A stretch of 64,000 bases of DNA from Winogradskyella arenosi (GTDB taxonomy: Bacteria; Bacteroidota; Bacteroidia; Flavobacteriales; Flavobacteriaceae): positions 248,001-312,000 of the forward strand of contig NZ_QPJO01000002.1 of assembly GCF_003337305.1 (NCBI RefSeq), in the 5' to 3' direction. The stretch's first letter is position 1. Every line of letters begins with the position of its first letter. The position numbers were made by a program, and so were the translations under genes. This document shows positions 9,701 to 19,200 of the stretch, piece after piece. The notes under the pieces are model-generated. The model was not told the DNA's origin, did not search any database, and saw only the letters and a list, made by a program, of their open reading frames with translations.

Positions 9701-11564
9701 TAGACGCACAACCTGTAGCATCGTTTTCTACTCGAATATAAACCACTTGCTCTTCAAAGTTTACATTGGTGTAATTTGAAGGATCTTCAATAGGGTTTAA
9801 GCCCAAATCAGCATCTTCAGCAGAAACATGGAATGTTACAGTTACACCTGTTAAACCTTCTAAAACAACCGGAGTCATAGACGTTAAATCAAATTCTGCA
9901 TAACCATCATGGTCCGTGTCACACGCGTCTATATAATGAGATTCTCTATTAATTACTGGGGTTTCAGAAACTGAAAGATCTAGCGTTGTGGTAGAAATAC
10001 AACCCGTCTCTATATTTTTCACACTCACAAAAAGCTGCTCTGAAGGCGATGTGTTGGTATAAGGCATCGTAAAAGCATTGATTCCGGCAGTAGCATCTTC
10101 CAGAGAACTGTGATAGCTCACCACAAGATCGGGTTGAGATAAGGTGATCTCTTCATCTTTTAAGAAATTTAAGTCCATCGCGGTAAGGTTATCCGCTAAA
10201 TTATCAGCATCACAAAGGTTTAGGGCCGTAGGATTTGTGATGACTGGTAACGCATTTACCACAAGGTTAAATGTAGAATAGGCTAAACAACCATTAACAG
10301 TGTCTTCAATACGAACATGTATGGTTTGGTTATTTTCTGTGTTCTGAATGGCTGTCGTAATCGGATTGTTGTTGTCAACAGCATCGGCAGCACTATAATG
10401 GTAAGAAATACTGTAAGTCGAGTTTGGGACAGAAGCTAAAACCTCATCGTCTTTAAGCGACAAATCAAAGGTTTCGGTACCATCGTTACTGATATCATCG
10501 CACAATAAATAATCTGAAATAGGGTCAGAGGTTTGGGTGGTATTTAAGGTAATGTTTATATCATCTTCAATAAGACAAGAGTTGTCCGCTAAAGGCAGGG
10601 AAATTTCAACATGGTAGTTTCCAGATTCAAAAGCTGTAAGGTTTGCTTGGGTTGCGCTTGGCATTAAGCTATCGTTAAAATACCATCTATAGGTGGCATT
10701 AGGATTATCAATACTAGCGTTTAAATCTGCACTATTCGCACAAGTAGCATAATCTTCTCCTAAATCTACAGAAGCATCAAAGCTATTACCTTCAATAAAT
10801 ACTGCTGAATCATAGTTTTGATCGTTTTGATCTGCAATGACCAACTTAATTTGATATTGTACGTTAGGTTGAATGGTTGCAGTAGCCGTTAATACGGTTG
10901 TTCTCCCATTATAATTGGTGTCGCCTAAATTGTAACCTTCAAAATAGTTTCCGTTTGAAGCGGGACAAAAGCCTGCGATCTCATCGTGAATGGTACTGGT
11001 ATTCACAGGAATATCGGTGCCAGGAATTAAAGCAATATTGCTATAAGGGGCGTTACTTCCTGCTTCACGAATTAAAAAGGCAAATCCATCTGAATTCTCA
11101 CAAGGGTAATTACCATAATATTCTTCAGAGGCCAAAATATAGTTGAACTGAATTTGGTTAGAAATTGAAATAAAATCAAATTCAATAGCGGTCGCATTTA
11201 CCGTACCCGAAATATCTAAGGCCGATTCTAAGTCGCTATCGGTTAACCAAGTTTCAGAACCTTCATTTAAGATGTCATTGTTCTGACCGTTTCCTGCTGA
11301 GTTGGCATTACCGGTTGTAAGTACAATTCCATGTTCAAAAGGGAAATCTGAAGTCCCACTTTCAAAATAACCAAAACTACCGATACCGATAGAAGCCCCA
11401 TTTAAAGGCGAAGAAATATTGGTGACCTCAACACATCCTTGAATAAGGGTGTTTTGAATCAAATCTTGAGGGGAAACTGAATTATCTACGGTGATTTGCT
11501 GAGCAAATGTGATGCTGCAAATCAAGCCAATAAATAAGCTGAGGGAGTGTTTGAAATAAGTCAT
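6720..11564 (-). CDS. Choice-of-anchor L adhesin with T9SS type B sorting domain, 1614 aa
   Basis: Second complete member of the adhesin series. ATG at 11564; signal peptide 1-21 (ITFAQ); choice-of-anchor L domain ~25-265 (FNYILASEEY, DGFAFLIREAG, FEGYNLGDTNYNGRT, DSAVFIEG); Ig-like segment; eleven stalk modules with well-kept loops (CDTDHDG, CDEDQDG, CDADRDG, CDDDNDG, CDDDYDG); PKD-like segment (YLWSTGETT); type B sorting tail (TPNGDGDFDTWHI, VFDRYGKHI, GWDGIYNGKG, GHFTLKR). The length equals that of its neighbour at 1650-6494, although sequence identity is only moderate. It is predicted to be exported by T9SS and kept at the cell surface; binding target unknown. A terminator follows it. The 452-bp region upstream should hold its promoter, but I found no clear TAnnTTTG element there. 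Confidence 0.9.
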   Translation of the reverse strand: MTYFKHSLSLFIGLICSITFAQQITVDNSVSPQDLIQNTLIQGCVEVTNISSPLNGASIGIGSFGYFESGTSDFPFEHGIVLTTGNANSAGNGQNNDILNEGSETWLTDSDLESALDISGTVNATAIEFDFISISNQIQFNYILASEEYYGNYPCENSDGFAFLIREAGSNAPYSNIALIPGTDIPVNTSTIHDEIAGFCPASNGNYFEGYNLGDTNYNGRTTVLTATATIQPNVQYQIKLVIADQNDQNYDSAVFIEGNSFDASVDLGEDYATCANSADLNASIDNPNATYRWYFNDSLMPSATQANLTAFESGNYHVEISLPLADNSCLIEDDINITLNTTQTSDPISDYLLCDDISNDGTETFDLSLKDDEVLASVPNSTYSISYHYSAADAVDNNNPITTAIQNTENNQTIHVRIEDTVNGCLAYSTFNLVVNALPVITNPTALNLCDADNLADNLTAMDLNFLKDEEITLSQPDLVVSYHSSLEDATAGINAFTMPYTNTSPSEQLFVSVKNIETGCISTTTLDLSVSETPVINRESHYIDACDTDHDGYAEFDLTSMTPVVLEGLTGVTVTFHVSAEDADLGLNPIEDPSNYTNVNFEEQVVYIRVENDATGCASTTPIEIHTNLLLTATNIRDIYACDIDDDNTEDFDFETIALGIINDLIDIEITFYETETDQINGTNPIDATTAYTSLSNPQTIYITLESLTCMEFANFDLILNPITQFESVVSLTVCDEDQDGFTTTDLSLLNGAVTNGETGYSVTYFLTEQDAIDNTNPLPNNYTNTSNPFTLFPRITFSQTGCYDYNSFEVTVLLAPENEKPTDIIICDADRDGYSIINLNQSIPNAILATPNRSVSFHNSLEQAHSGANEITNTTSYNAQTETVYMRVTNSNTGCHSVEELDVIVNTLPYVGDLTNYVGEFTYCEDESDGIGEFIFENKDAEALDGQTGKVVSYYLTPTDAENGTNALDKTSIYENISNPQEIYIRVENITDASCYTTSSFSIEVGTNPSYNQPSSWFVCDDVSNDGAEAFDFTSVIEEVSAGIPDIQSVKLFTSAEDARNGTNEIPLQFTNTVNPQEIYVQIDNGSFCKSVTSFVVNVIAVPEVAAIAPLVECDDDNDGHLVFDLTVAEANILDVRQSDISISYYANFEDSESNTNPITNPEAYTNLTNPQTVYMKVTNSVSNCYAALPIELIVNQAPTINDFVSYTTCANATNTIDLTAINLVASDVHYNVLFSYFSNEADAIANTNALDINYAYQSLNETLFVRTEYSTTHCSSYYEFNLIVNPLPVAHQPEDLMACDDDYDGLLDFDLTQQNANILGNQNPNLYTVSYHNTEIQAQENNSALETYYMAYDGEVIFARVENKATGCYSITSFSAIINPIPFIDLGDQVICINNLPLLVSANTNYSNDTYLWSTGETTPEIDITEVGNYWVTVTSEAGCETTKYFGVTESETATIETTEIIDFSDPNNITVTISGIGDYLYQLDDFEPQESNHFENVAMGYHTVTIIDLNGCANVTKEVLVVDIPKFFTPNGDGDFDTWHIVGIETLPGTVINVFDRYGKHITQLTDTSAGWDGIYNGKGMPTSEFWFVADIQRGGIAFQVKGHFTLKR
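7410..10510 (-). repeat. Eleven-module stalk repeat in the 6720-11564 adhesin
   Basis: Eleven tandem ~85-residue units. Nearly every unit has an acidic C-D-x-D-x-D-G-type loop near its start and a second Cys in a (T/S)-G-C-Y-like context near its end. The DxDxDG pattern resembles calcium-binding loops. The modules differ too much at DNA level to be recent copies. Bounds approximate. Confidence 0.8.
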
Positions 11565-12016
11565 TAATAGCGGTTAAGTAATTTAGTTTAGTGAAGGGGA
11601 GATTTGGAGTCAACTCAAACACGTTCTGTAACAGAGCTGAAAAGTAGATGATATTAAGATGAAATACAAAAAAATACGATGAAACGCATAAAAAGTTAAC
11701 GTTTAAACGTGTAAAAAGAACATTTAGTCGATAAATACCTGAAAAAAGAGTCAATTTTGGCTACCGAAGATGTGGCCTTAATCCTTTGATTTGTAGGAAA
11801 AAGCCTAGTCTTAATAGCGATTTTTACCAGAGTAAAATGCAAATTACAGGGCGTATTGCAGTCTTAATTTGGCCTTAAAACCGTAAAAATTAGTGAGGGA
11901 TTTTTTAAAATTTTAGTGAGGGAAATAACAAGAAATACTGTTACGGATTTTAAAGTTATGGGATGTGAAATGGACTTCCAAAAAAATAAGATGAATGGGC
12001 TAAAATTTTAACATTC
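11565..12016. other. 452-bp gene-free region upstream of the 6720-11564 adhesin
   Basis: The region lies between the start of the 6720-11564 gene and the stop of the 12017 gene, both on the minus strand. A 90-codon minus-strand frame covers 11482-11754, but it overlaps the adhesin signal-peptide region out of frame and has no recognisable features. I saw no RNA gene, strong terminator hairpin or convincing TAnnTTTG promoter. It probably holds the adhesin promoter and 5' leader. Confidence 0.5.
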
Positions 12017-13798
12017 TTAATAATTGACATAGACCCAACCCACCATCGGTTTATAATCCGAATCGTTCAGATATAAAATGTAGTAATAGGTCCCAACCGG
12101 AACTTTATTTCCGTTATGGTTTAGTCCTCTATTGGTTCTACCTTGCCAGGGCGTATCGTTATCGCCTACAAAAATAAGTTCGCCATAACGGTTATAAATT
12201 TGCAATTTATGGGCCGTAAAAATATCGTATAAGCCTTGGATGTTAAACCAGTCGTTTTTAGTATCGTTATTCGGCGAAAACCCTTCAGGAACATAAGGTG
12301 GACAGTTTTCTGTAGTGAGCTTGAATTCATAAATGTCGTAACACAAGCTTGTTTCCATCCTTACGTAAATGGTTTCATTAGGGTCAATATTTACGTATGA
12401 AGACGGCATGCTTATCGGGTAAGTTTCAGATTCCAAATCTTCTAAAGAGCCGTAAAACTGAAGGTCTTCAATCGTATAGTCTATCGTGGTTAAAGCTTCA
12501 TACAAATTATAGGTCGCTGTTTCAAAGCCTTCATTGCAGGCCTTGAGATTGGGCAGCGGGATAAGGTCTGAAATTGATAAAAGCTCAATCGCGGCCGTGG
12601 CACTGTTATTCTCTTCATTAGATTCTGTAACGCTGCCTTGCTGGGTACCATCGTCATCAACAAACGCAACTAAATTTACCACAGCGCCAATGTCTTCAGG
12701 TATTTCAATAAGAATCGATTGACTTTCACTTCCATCTATAGCAATAGCATTGAGGGTGCTTGTTGTAGCCAATGGCACATCATTAGCATAAAAGGTAATA
12801 GGCGTAAGTGCCGGTAAAATGCCCGTACTGTTGGTATTATGAACGGTAAAAAACACTTCTATAGTTTGGTCTCCACAAAATACGATATTGCTGTCTAAGG
12901 TTATAGTCGCATCGGGTAACTGACTGTTTAAAACCGTGATAATATTGTTGATCATCACAAAATCTTGACCGGACGTTAAGGCAATGGTGGCAGAATTATC
13001 TCCAATATTTATGTGGTTTTGGATGCTATAAACATCGATATCCATATTGTAAAGGTTTGAAGCACCTGTAAAAGAATTGGTCCCGTTAAAGGCGTTGTTT
13101 GCAGGATTCAATGGCGGATTGCTAATAACACTACCGTTAATGGTGAGCTGTTCGTTAACAGCAATAGAGCTGTCACCTTCCCAAGCAATAAAGCCAATTT
13201 TTGCATTTTCGTTATCTAAAACATTTAAGTTATCTAAGGTAATGGTTAAATTATCGGGCACACTTTGCAAGCCATCATAAACATTAACTTGGTTAAGCGG
13301 AAGATTGTTATCTTCATAAATCACAGTGAGCGCCCAGCCTCCAAAATTGGTTCCGGTAGGGCAGTAGGGAGCAATAACGCTATTAAGATCAAAATCTGAA
13401 AGGGTATAGTCCGTATTTCCTTGTGCTAAAACGATAGCCGTTACATCAGCAAACGCCGCAAAAAAGACCCGACTGGTATCTAAGGCATCACTAAAACTGC
13501 GGTCTGCACTAACAGGAATTCCGTTAAGGCTAACCTCAAAATCACCTGTATCAGAACCCGCCCAATATAAATAGGCGGCAACGATATTCTGATTGTTATC
13601 AAGACTTAAGTTTGCAGAGGATGCATTTAACATCGTACAGATTCCATTGACGCCATTTTCAACCGTATTCATCGTATTTCCTATGGCTGTATAATCGTAG
13701 CGACCATTAAACTGCTCGTATAAGGTAACGGTCTGAGCTGAAATTGCTAAAGACATTCCCCATAAGAGTACGGTAAATATGTATAATGTTGGTTTCAA
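12017..13798 (-). CDS. Secreted protein with CARDB-like domain and T9SS type B tail, 593 aa
   Basis: It begins with TTG at 13798, because no in-frame ATG precedes the signal peptide (residues 1-21, ending SAQ) and an in-frame TAA lies 13 bases upstream of the TTG. Residues ~22-290 form a conserved-looking head (AAYLYWAGS, FFAAFADVTAIV, GGWALTVIYED) that I do not name. Residues ~295-405 look like a CARDB domain (VTESNEENNSA), and one stalk module follows (CNEGF ... ETSLCYD). The C-terminus (~500-593; GFSPNNDTKNDW, IYNRYGELIF, GTYYYILYLND, GWVYVNY) is a type B sorting domain of a different subclass from its operon partners, which end in GHFxLKR. It is the last gene of a probable operon, 36 bp after the 820-aa gene. 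Function of the head unknown. Confidence 0.85.
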   Translation of the reverse strand: MKPTLYIFTVLLWGMSLAISAQTVTLYEQFNGRYDYTAIGNTMNTVENGVNGICTMLNASSANLSLDNNQNIVAAYLYWAGSDTGDFEVSLNGIPVSADRSFSDALDTSRVFFAAFADVTAIVLAQGNTDYTLSDFDLNSVIAPYCPTGTNFGGWALTVIYEDNNLPLNQVNVYDGLQSVPDNLTITLDNLNVLDNENAKIGFIAWEGDSSIAVNEQLTINGSVISNPPLNPANNAFNGTNSFTGASNLYNMDIDVYSIQNHINIGDNSATIALTSGQDFVMINNIITVLNSQLPDATITLDSNIVFCGDQTIEVFFTVHNTNSTGILPALTPITFYANDVPLATTSTLNAIAIDGSESQSILIEIPEDIGAVVNLVAFVDDDGTQQGSVTESNEENNSATAAIELLSISDLIPLPNLKACNEGFETATYNLYEALTTIDYTIEDLQFYGSLEDLESETYPISMPSSYVNIDPNETIYVRMETSLCYDIYEFKLTTENCPPYVPEGFSPNNDTKNDWFNIQGLYDIFTAHKLQIYNRYGELIFVGDNDTPWQGRTNRGLNHNGNKVPVGTYYYILYLNDSDYKPMVGWVYVNY

Positions 13799-13834
13799 AA
13801 GGGCTGTTAATTATTATGTTTATCGATTGTTAAG

Positions 13835-16297
13835 TTAGCGTTTTAATCCAAAATGTCCAGTATAAGTTCGACCATCTTGTAATTTTACTTTAAACCAATA
13901 ATCGCTATTAGGAAGTGCTTTACCATGGAACGTCCCGTCCCAACCCACACTCAAAGGATCGAGTTCTTTCAATAATTTTCCATAGCGATCAAAAATTAAA
14001 ATAGACGATTCCGCTTGAAACAAGGCCGAGATGCCATCAACTTGCCAAAAATCATTTTGATCATCACTATTTGGTGTAAAAAACTTAGGGAACCCGATTA
14101 CAGAGACCAATTCTTCAGTAATACCACATTCATTTTTATCTCTGATATAAACCGTGTAAAGCCCTGGTGCTACATCAACAAAAGTATTAGAATCTTGATA
14201 AGGACCATTTTCATCATCAAGGGCGTACTCGTAATCGCCTTCACCACTGACTAAAATTGAAATGCTGTTGTTTTGTGTTGCATCTACAACTTCAATATTT
14301 GTAACCGTTGCAATGTTAGAGGGTACCACAGTTATAATACGATCTTTATAACATCCATTGGTATTGGTAACTCTTACGGTATAGGTCCCTGCTGCATCTA
14401 TTTCTATGGTAGAGGTGGTTTCTCCTGTAGACCATAAATAATAATAATTATTAGGAAGATCATTAATGATGCCGCCATCTAAGGTCATCGTTTCAGGAAA
14501 AAGATTTAAACAATATTGTGTTTCATATTCTGTTTCAAGCTGAGGAAGTTGAAAAACTTCAAGCGTAATTTCACTTATTCCGTAGCAGGCATTGGCATTT
14601 TCAACACGCCCATAAATGGTTTGAAGGTAGGGAACCGTGTTGGTAAACGTAGTGGCTAAGGGATTCACTTCTAACAAGGCGTCTTCGTACGTTTCGTAAT
14701 AATTGAGACTAAGGCCTGTTGCAGGACCCACTAAAATAGTGTCTTCTACTTCGGTAAGATCAAAAGCCATAAAGCCATCTTCAGTACCGTCGGTATCGCA
14801 TTGTTGCATAAGCGCATCATTGGCAGAGGTGGTACTGACTTCTAGGCGTACTTCACTATAATTAACGCAAGTGGTAAGGTTGTTAGTGATTCTGGTATAG
14901 ATAATTTGTGGATTTAAAAAATTCTGAAAGTCATTTCCGTCAATAGCATTGTCTTGGTTTTCAGAATCTTCCCTTGAGAGGTAATAGCTGATTTCGGTAT
15001 CAGGATCTGTTCCTGTAATGTCGTCCTCCGCTTCTGTAAGATTAAAGCGCGTGAAACCTTCAGGAATTCCATCCTCATCACATTGAATAAGCGTAACATT
15101 ATTAGCAAGCGGTAAAGGAGCCACATTAATATTGAAAGACGTAAAGCCAATACATCCTTGGTCTTGATCTTCAATACGGACAAAGATTTCGGTTGGTGTT
15201 GGGGCTGTATTGGTATAGCTTAAAGGTAAAGGATTTGTGGTGGTTTCCGCATCGGTTTGACTGAGATAATAACTAACTTCATAGTTGCTATCTGTATAAT
15301 CTTGGGTAATTTCTTGAGTTTTTGTGTTGAAGTCAAAGGTTACTTGGCCATTTTGGTTATCGCCATCGGAATCGTCATCACACAGTTCATAATCAGAAGG
15401 CTGATTAAAATCGGTTAGTGCAGTAACACGAATAACTAAATCGTTAATGATAAAACAGTTGGTTGTTGTATTTTCAACTCTAATATAAACAGTTTCAATA
15501 CTGGTGCTGTTGTTATAAATTTCACCTAAAGGATTAATGTTAATATTGGCATCACTTTCTGAAGCGTGATAAGAAACGACAACATCAGATTCTCCGTTAA
15601 TGATATCTTGAGTCAGTGTTGTAAAATCAAAAGTTCTTATGTTATCATCATAAGGCGCTAAATCGTCACAAACATCCATTACCGGAAGACTTGAAGAGAT
15701 TTCACTTGTGGTTAAGGGGTTTGACGGTTCTTCAGGAAAGGTTGCTGTCCCCGTCCATTGTAGAGAAAACGGGCTATTTCCAATAGGTCTATCAATAACA
15801 ATAAAATAACTATCTCCAGCAGCAGCATCAATAGCGCTTACAAAACTATCGCCTGAAGCACCGGGCCCTTCAAAAGTTTCGTTAGATGTATTGTTTAAGC
15901 CTGTAAGATTATTGCCTTGGTTAGCGGCGGATGGGTTTGTGGTAGAACATCTAATGGCCTGACCAATATTACCACAACTGACATTAGGGCCGAAAATAAA
16001 AAAATCATAATCTTCATTAATGCTAGAGCTGCTCGGGGTTAAAGTAAATGCTAGTGTTCCTGCTTCGGCAATATTTACTTCTAACCAAATACTGTTGTTT
16101 TCTTGGCTAGAGCAGGTGTTAGATCCGTTGAGTTCTTGTACGCCAACGCCATTAACATTAAGACTAAAACTAGAGTTTCCACATACGGTAACTGCATTTT
16201 GGCAATCGTTAGGTTCTTGAGCAAATATGGTAGTAAGACCTATAAGATAAAAAAGAAAAAGGGTGATTTTTTTGTTAATCGCAGTGGTGTTTGTCAT
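13835..16297 (-). CDS. Secreted modular protein with T9SS type B tail, 820 aa
   Basis: ATG at 16297 overlaps the stop of the upstream gene (ATGA), which points to translational coupling. A signal peptide ends at TIFAQ. Residues ~28-180 form a compact Cys-containing head (NDCQNAVTVCGN, SIWLEVNI, DYDFFIFGP, GDSYFIVIDR) that resembles PPC-like beta-sandwich heads of gliding-associated proteins. Four stalk modules follow (CDDLAPYDD, CDDDSDGDNQNG, CDEDGIPEG, CDTDGTEDG), then a PKD-like segment (YLWSTGETT), a SprB-like segment and the type B tail (FFTPNSDDQNDFWQV, IFDRYGKLL, GWDGTFHGK, GHFGLKR). The last ~470 residues are paralogous to the C-terminal part of the 1145-aa protein encoded just upstream, so the two genes share a stalk and anchor but differ in the head. 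Presumed surface protein; ligand unknown. Confidence 0.88.
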   Translation of the reverse strand: MTNTTAINKKITLFLFYLIGLTTIFAQEPNDCQNAVTVCGNSSFSLNVNGVGVQELNGSNTCSSQENNSIWLEVNIAEAGTLAFTLTPSSSSINEDYDFFIFGPNVSCGNIGQAIRCSTTNPSAANQGNNLTGLNNTSNETFEGPGASGDSFVSAIDAAAGDSYFIVIDRPIGNSPFSLQWTGTATFPEEPSNPLTTSEISSSLPVMDVCDDLAPYDDNIRTFDFTTLTQDIINGESDVVVSYHASESDANININPLGEIYNNSTSIETVYIRVENTTTNCFIINDLVIRVTALTDFNQPSDYELCDDDSDGDNQNGQVTFDFNTKTQEITQDYTDSNYEVSYYLSQTDAETTTNPLPLSYTNTAPTPTEIFVRIEDQDQGCIGFTSFNINVAPLPLANNVTLIQCDEDGIPEGFTRFNLTEAEDDITGTDPDTEISYYLSREDSENQDNAIDGNDFQNFLNPQIIYTRITNNLTTCVNYSEVRLEVSTTSANDALMQQCDTDGTEDGFMAFDLTEVEDTILVGPATGLSLNYYETYEDALLEVNPLATTFTNTVPYLQTIYGRVENANACYGISEITLEVFQLPQLETEYETQYCLNLFPETMTLDGGIINDLPNNYYYLWSTGETTSTIEIDAAGTYTVRVTNTNGCYKDRIITVVPSNIATVTNIEVVDATQNNSISILVSGEGDYEYALDDENGPYQDSNTFVDVAPGLYTVYIRDKNECGITEELVSVIGFPKFFTPNSDDQNDFWQVDGISALFQAESSILIFDRYGKLLKELDPLSVGWDGTFHGKALPNSDYWFKVKLQDGRTYTGHFGLKR
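14550..15690 (-). repeat. Four-module stalk repeat in the 820-aa protein
   Basis: Four ~85-residue units with the same C-D-x-D-x-D-G and second-Cys signature as in the large adhesins. The last two units (CDEDGIPEGF, CDTDGTEDG) match the corresponding units of the 1145-aa neighbour one for one. Bounds approximate. Confidence 0.7.
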
Positions 16298-19200
16298 CGT
16301 TTTAATGTGAAATGATTGGTGTAAGTTCGGCCGTCTTCTAAAGTGACTTTAAACCAGTAGTCGCTAGTGGGCATATTTTTTCCGTTAAAAGTACCATCCC
16401 AGCCTGGGCTTAATGGGTCGAGTTCTGTTATAAGTTTTCCATACTTATCAAAAATAAATACAGATGAATTCGCTTGAGTATTAGGGCTGATTCCAGAAAC
16501 TTGCCAATAATCATTGACATCGTCATTATTGGGGGTAAAAAACTTTGGAAATCCAATAACCGAAACCTCCGCTTCAGTAATACCACAATTATTGTTATCG
16601 CGGATAAATACCGTGTATAAGCCTGGCAGTAGGTCTTGAAACGTTGCGTCGTCTTGATAAGGGCCACTGCTAGTGCCTAAGGCATATTGATAATTGCCCA
16701 TGCCAGTAACAAAAACGGTAATGGCATTATTTTCTGTTGCGTCTGTGACTTCAAAATGGGTTACCGTAGCCGGATTTGAAGGTAAAACGGTAATGGTTCG
16801 GTCTTTAAAACAACCTTGTATGTTGCTCACGCGAACGGTGTAAGTCCCTGGACTATCAATCTCAATTTCTGAAGTGGTTGCCCCAGTAGACCATTCGTAG
16901 TAATAATTGCTTGAATCCTCTTCGGTGATCCCACCATTAATGGTTAATACGTCAGCGTTGTTATTTGTACAGTAATAAGCTTCAGCTTCCGTTTCAAGTT
17001 GGGGTAAGGCGACAACGGTAAGGGCTATTTCACTAATACCAAAACAAGCATTTGCATTTTCTACACGGCCAAAAATAGTTTGCGTATAGGGGATGGTATT
17101 GGTATAGTCTGAGGGTAAAGGGGAGGTTTTAAGTAAAGCGTCTGTATAGGTTTCGTAATAAGTGACTTCTAAATCAGACGGTGAATTCGCCAAAATACTA
17201 GGATTAGCTTCTGTTAAATAAAACGTGGTCATTCCATCTTCTAAACCATCCGTATCACATAACATCAAACTAGCATTATTGGAATCTGTTGTACTCACTT
17301 CTAAAGTTAGGGTACTCAAATTATAACAGCCCGAATCGAGATGATTTACTCTTGTGTAAAGTGTTTGTGGGTTGGCGTAATTTTCAAATACACTTCCTTC
17401 AATAGCATTAATATCAAGTTCGGCATCATTCTGTGACGTGTAAAAGGTGATTTCGTGCTCTAAGGGGTTATCGCTAATAGCATCATAATAATTGGTTAAG
17501 TTGAATAAGGTGAAGCCTTCAGGAATACCATCTTCATCGCATTGTAAAATGGTAATAGCATTGGCTACGGGAATTGGTGCTATCTCAAGATTAAAACTGT
17601 CCGTTGTATAACATGCTGTATGGTTGCTGTTTTCAATTCTTACAAAGAGCGTTTCATTAAAAGCGGTGCTATTGGTATAATTTAACGGTAAACTATTGGT
17701 ATTTTGGTCGGCCTCATTTTGGGTGAGATGAAAGCTGACTGCCACTTCGCTTTCTGTTTGCGTTCCTATAATTTCAGGAATAAGAGTCTCTAGATTTACA
17801 GTAGCAATACCATCTCTAACATCCCCTTCGTCATCACAAAAAGCAATATCATTTAAGCTAATAATTTGTGGTGTTTTAAATACTTCGATGTTAAAGGTGT
17901 TGATGGCGAAGCAATTAGGGTTTTCGATATTATCTACCCGTACATAAATAGTTTGTGGACTACTTAAGTTGGTATAAGGAAAACTAATCGGGTTGTTATT
18001 AGCATTGGCATCCTCTAAAGTTTCAAAATAATTGACGTTATGGTTTTCTGGCGCTTGGGTTAATAAGACTTCTGAATTTTTATCGCTAAAATTGAAACTA
18101 CTATAAGTGGATGTTTCATCCGTTTGGCAAATCACCACATCAGAAAGCGGATGTGCGACAGGAATGTCAAAAACCCCCACAACGGCACTCCCTTCAATAG
18201 GGCACTCACCATTATTAGGTTCTATATAAACCTCATAAAAACCAGGAGTGTCTGCAACTAATTGCGACGAGGTTTCTGCTAGAGCCACGCCGTCTAAAGA
18301 CCAAACATAATCGGCACCTACAATCTCATCGGCTTGTAAGGTATAGCTGTCGTTAGTGCATAATTTTAATTCGGTCGTACTCAATCCATTTCTTATGATG
18401 TCCGTTTGAGAATTAAATAAAGATTGAATAAACGGTGGCAATCCAATACGACTTGTATTTTGGTTGCTACCATTAAGATCTAAAAAGATACCTTGTTCAT
18501 TATAAGTAGCGGCTAAACCATTAGCTTCAGGATTTTCTATAACTCCTAAGTATTTTGAAATTATAGGGTTGCCGTTATAACTTAATTGTGCTCTATAAAT
18601 ACGGCGATCAATACCAAGTTGTAAAGCGCCTGCCGAAACATCGTTTGAAGAATGAATAATTTGTTGCGAGCCTGGAATATCTAAACTTTCTAAGTCCCAT
18701 TGTATCACATGGCTGGTGCCAGATCCTGAAATACCTTCACTGATGGTGGCATAGACTTTTTGAGTTTCAGCAGAAAATTCCACACCGTAAGGACTGTTCC
18801 CGTTAGTGGCGCTATAGAGTTCTAAGGGGTTAGAAACGGTTCCGGTTTCGTTATTAAAATCATACAAGAACACATTACCACTGGCATTGCCTCCTGTAAG
18901 CGTAGCCATACCAAAATTTGCAGCTACAAGTTTTGAGGCATCGGGAGATGTTTTAATATAGCCTAACGAGTTACGACGGTAACCTTCAATAGGAATATAA
19001 GGGCCTACTTCAGAGATTACTGGTGTGGTTTGTACGCCATTTACATCAATTTTAAAGGCGTAAAACTTGGCTCCAAAATGGGTAAGCACCCAAAAGGAAG
19101 AACAGTCTTCTGCACGAACCGCGGTAATTTTCTCAGAACATTTAAACTGTATTTCTAACGGAACGTCAGGATCGTAGGTCACTAAAGGTCTGTTTTTTTC

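Noticed and set aside
11482..11754. 90-codon minus-strand frame across the adhesin start
   Set aside because: It overlaps the signal-peptide coding region out of frame and shows no domain, signal peptide or promoter.
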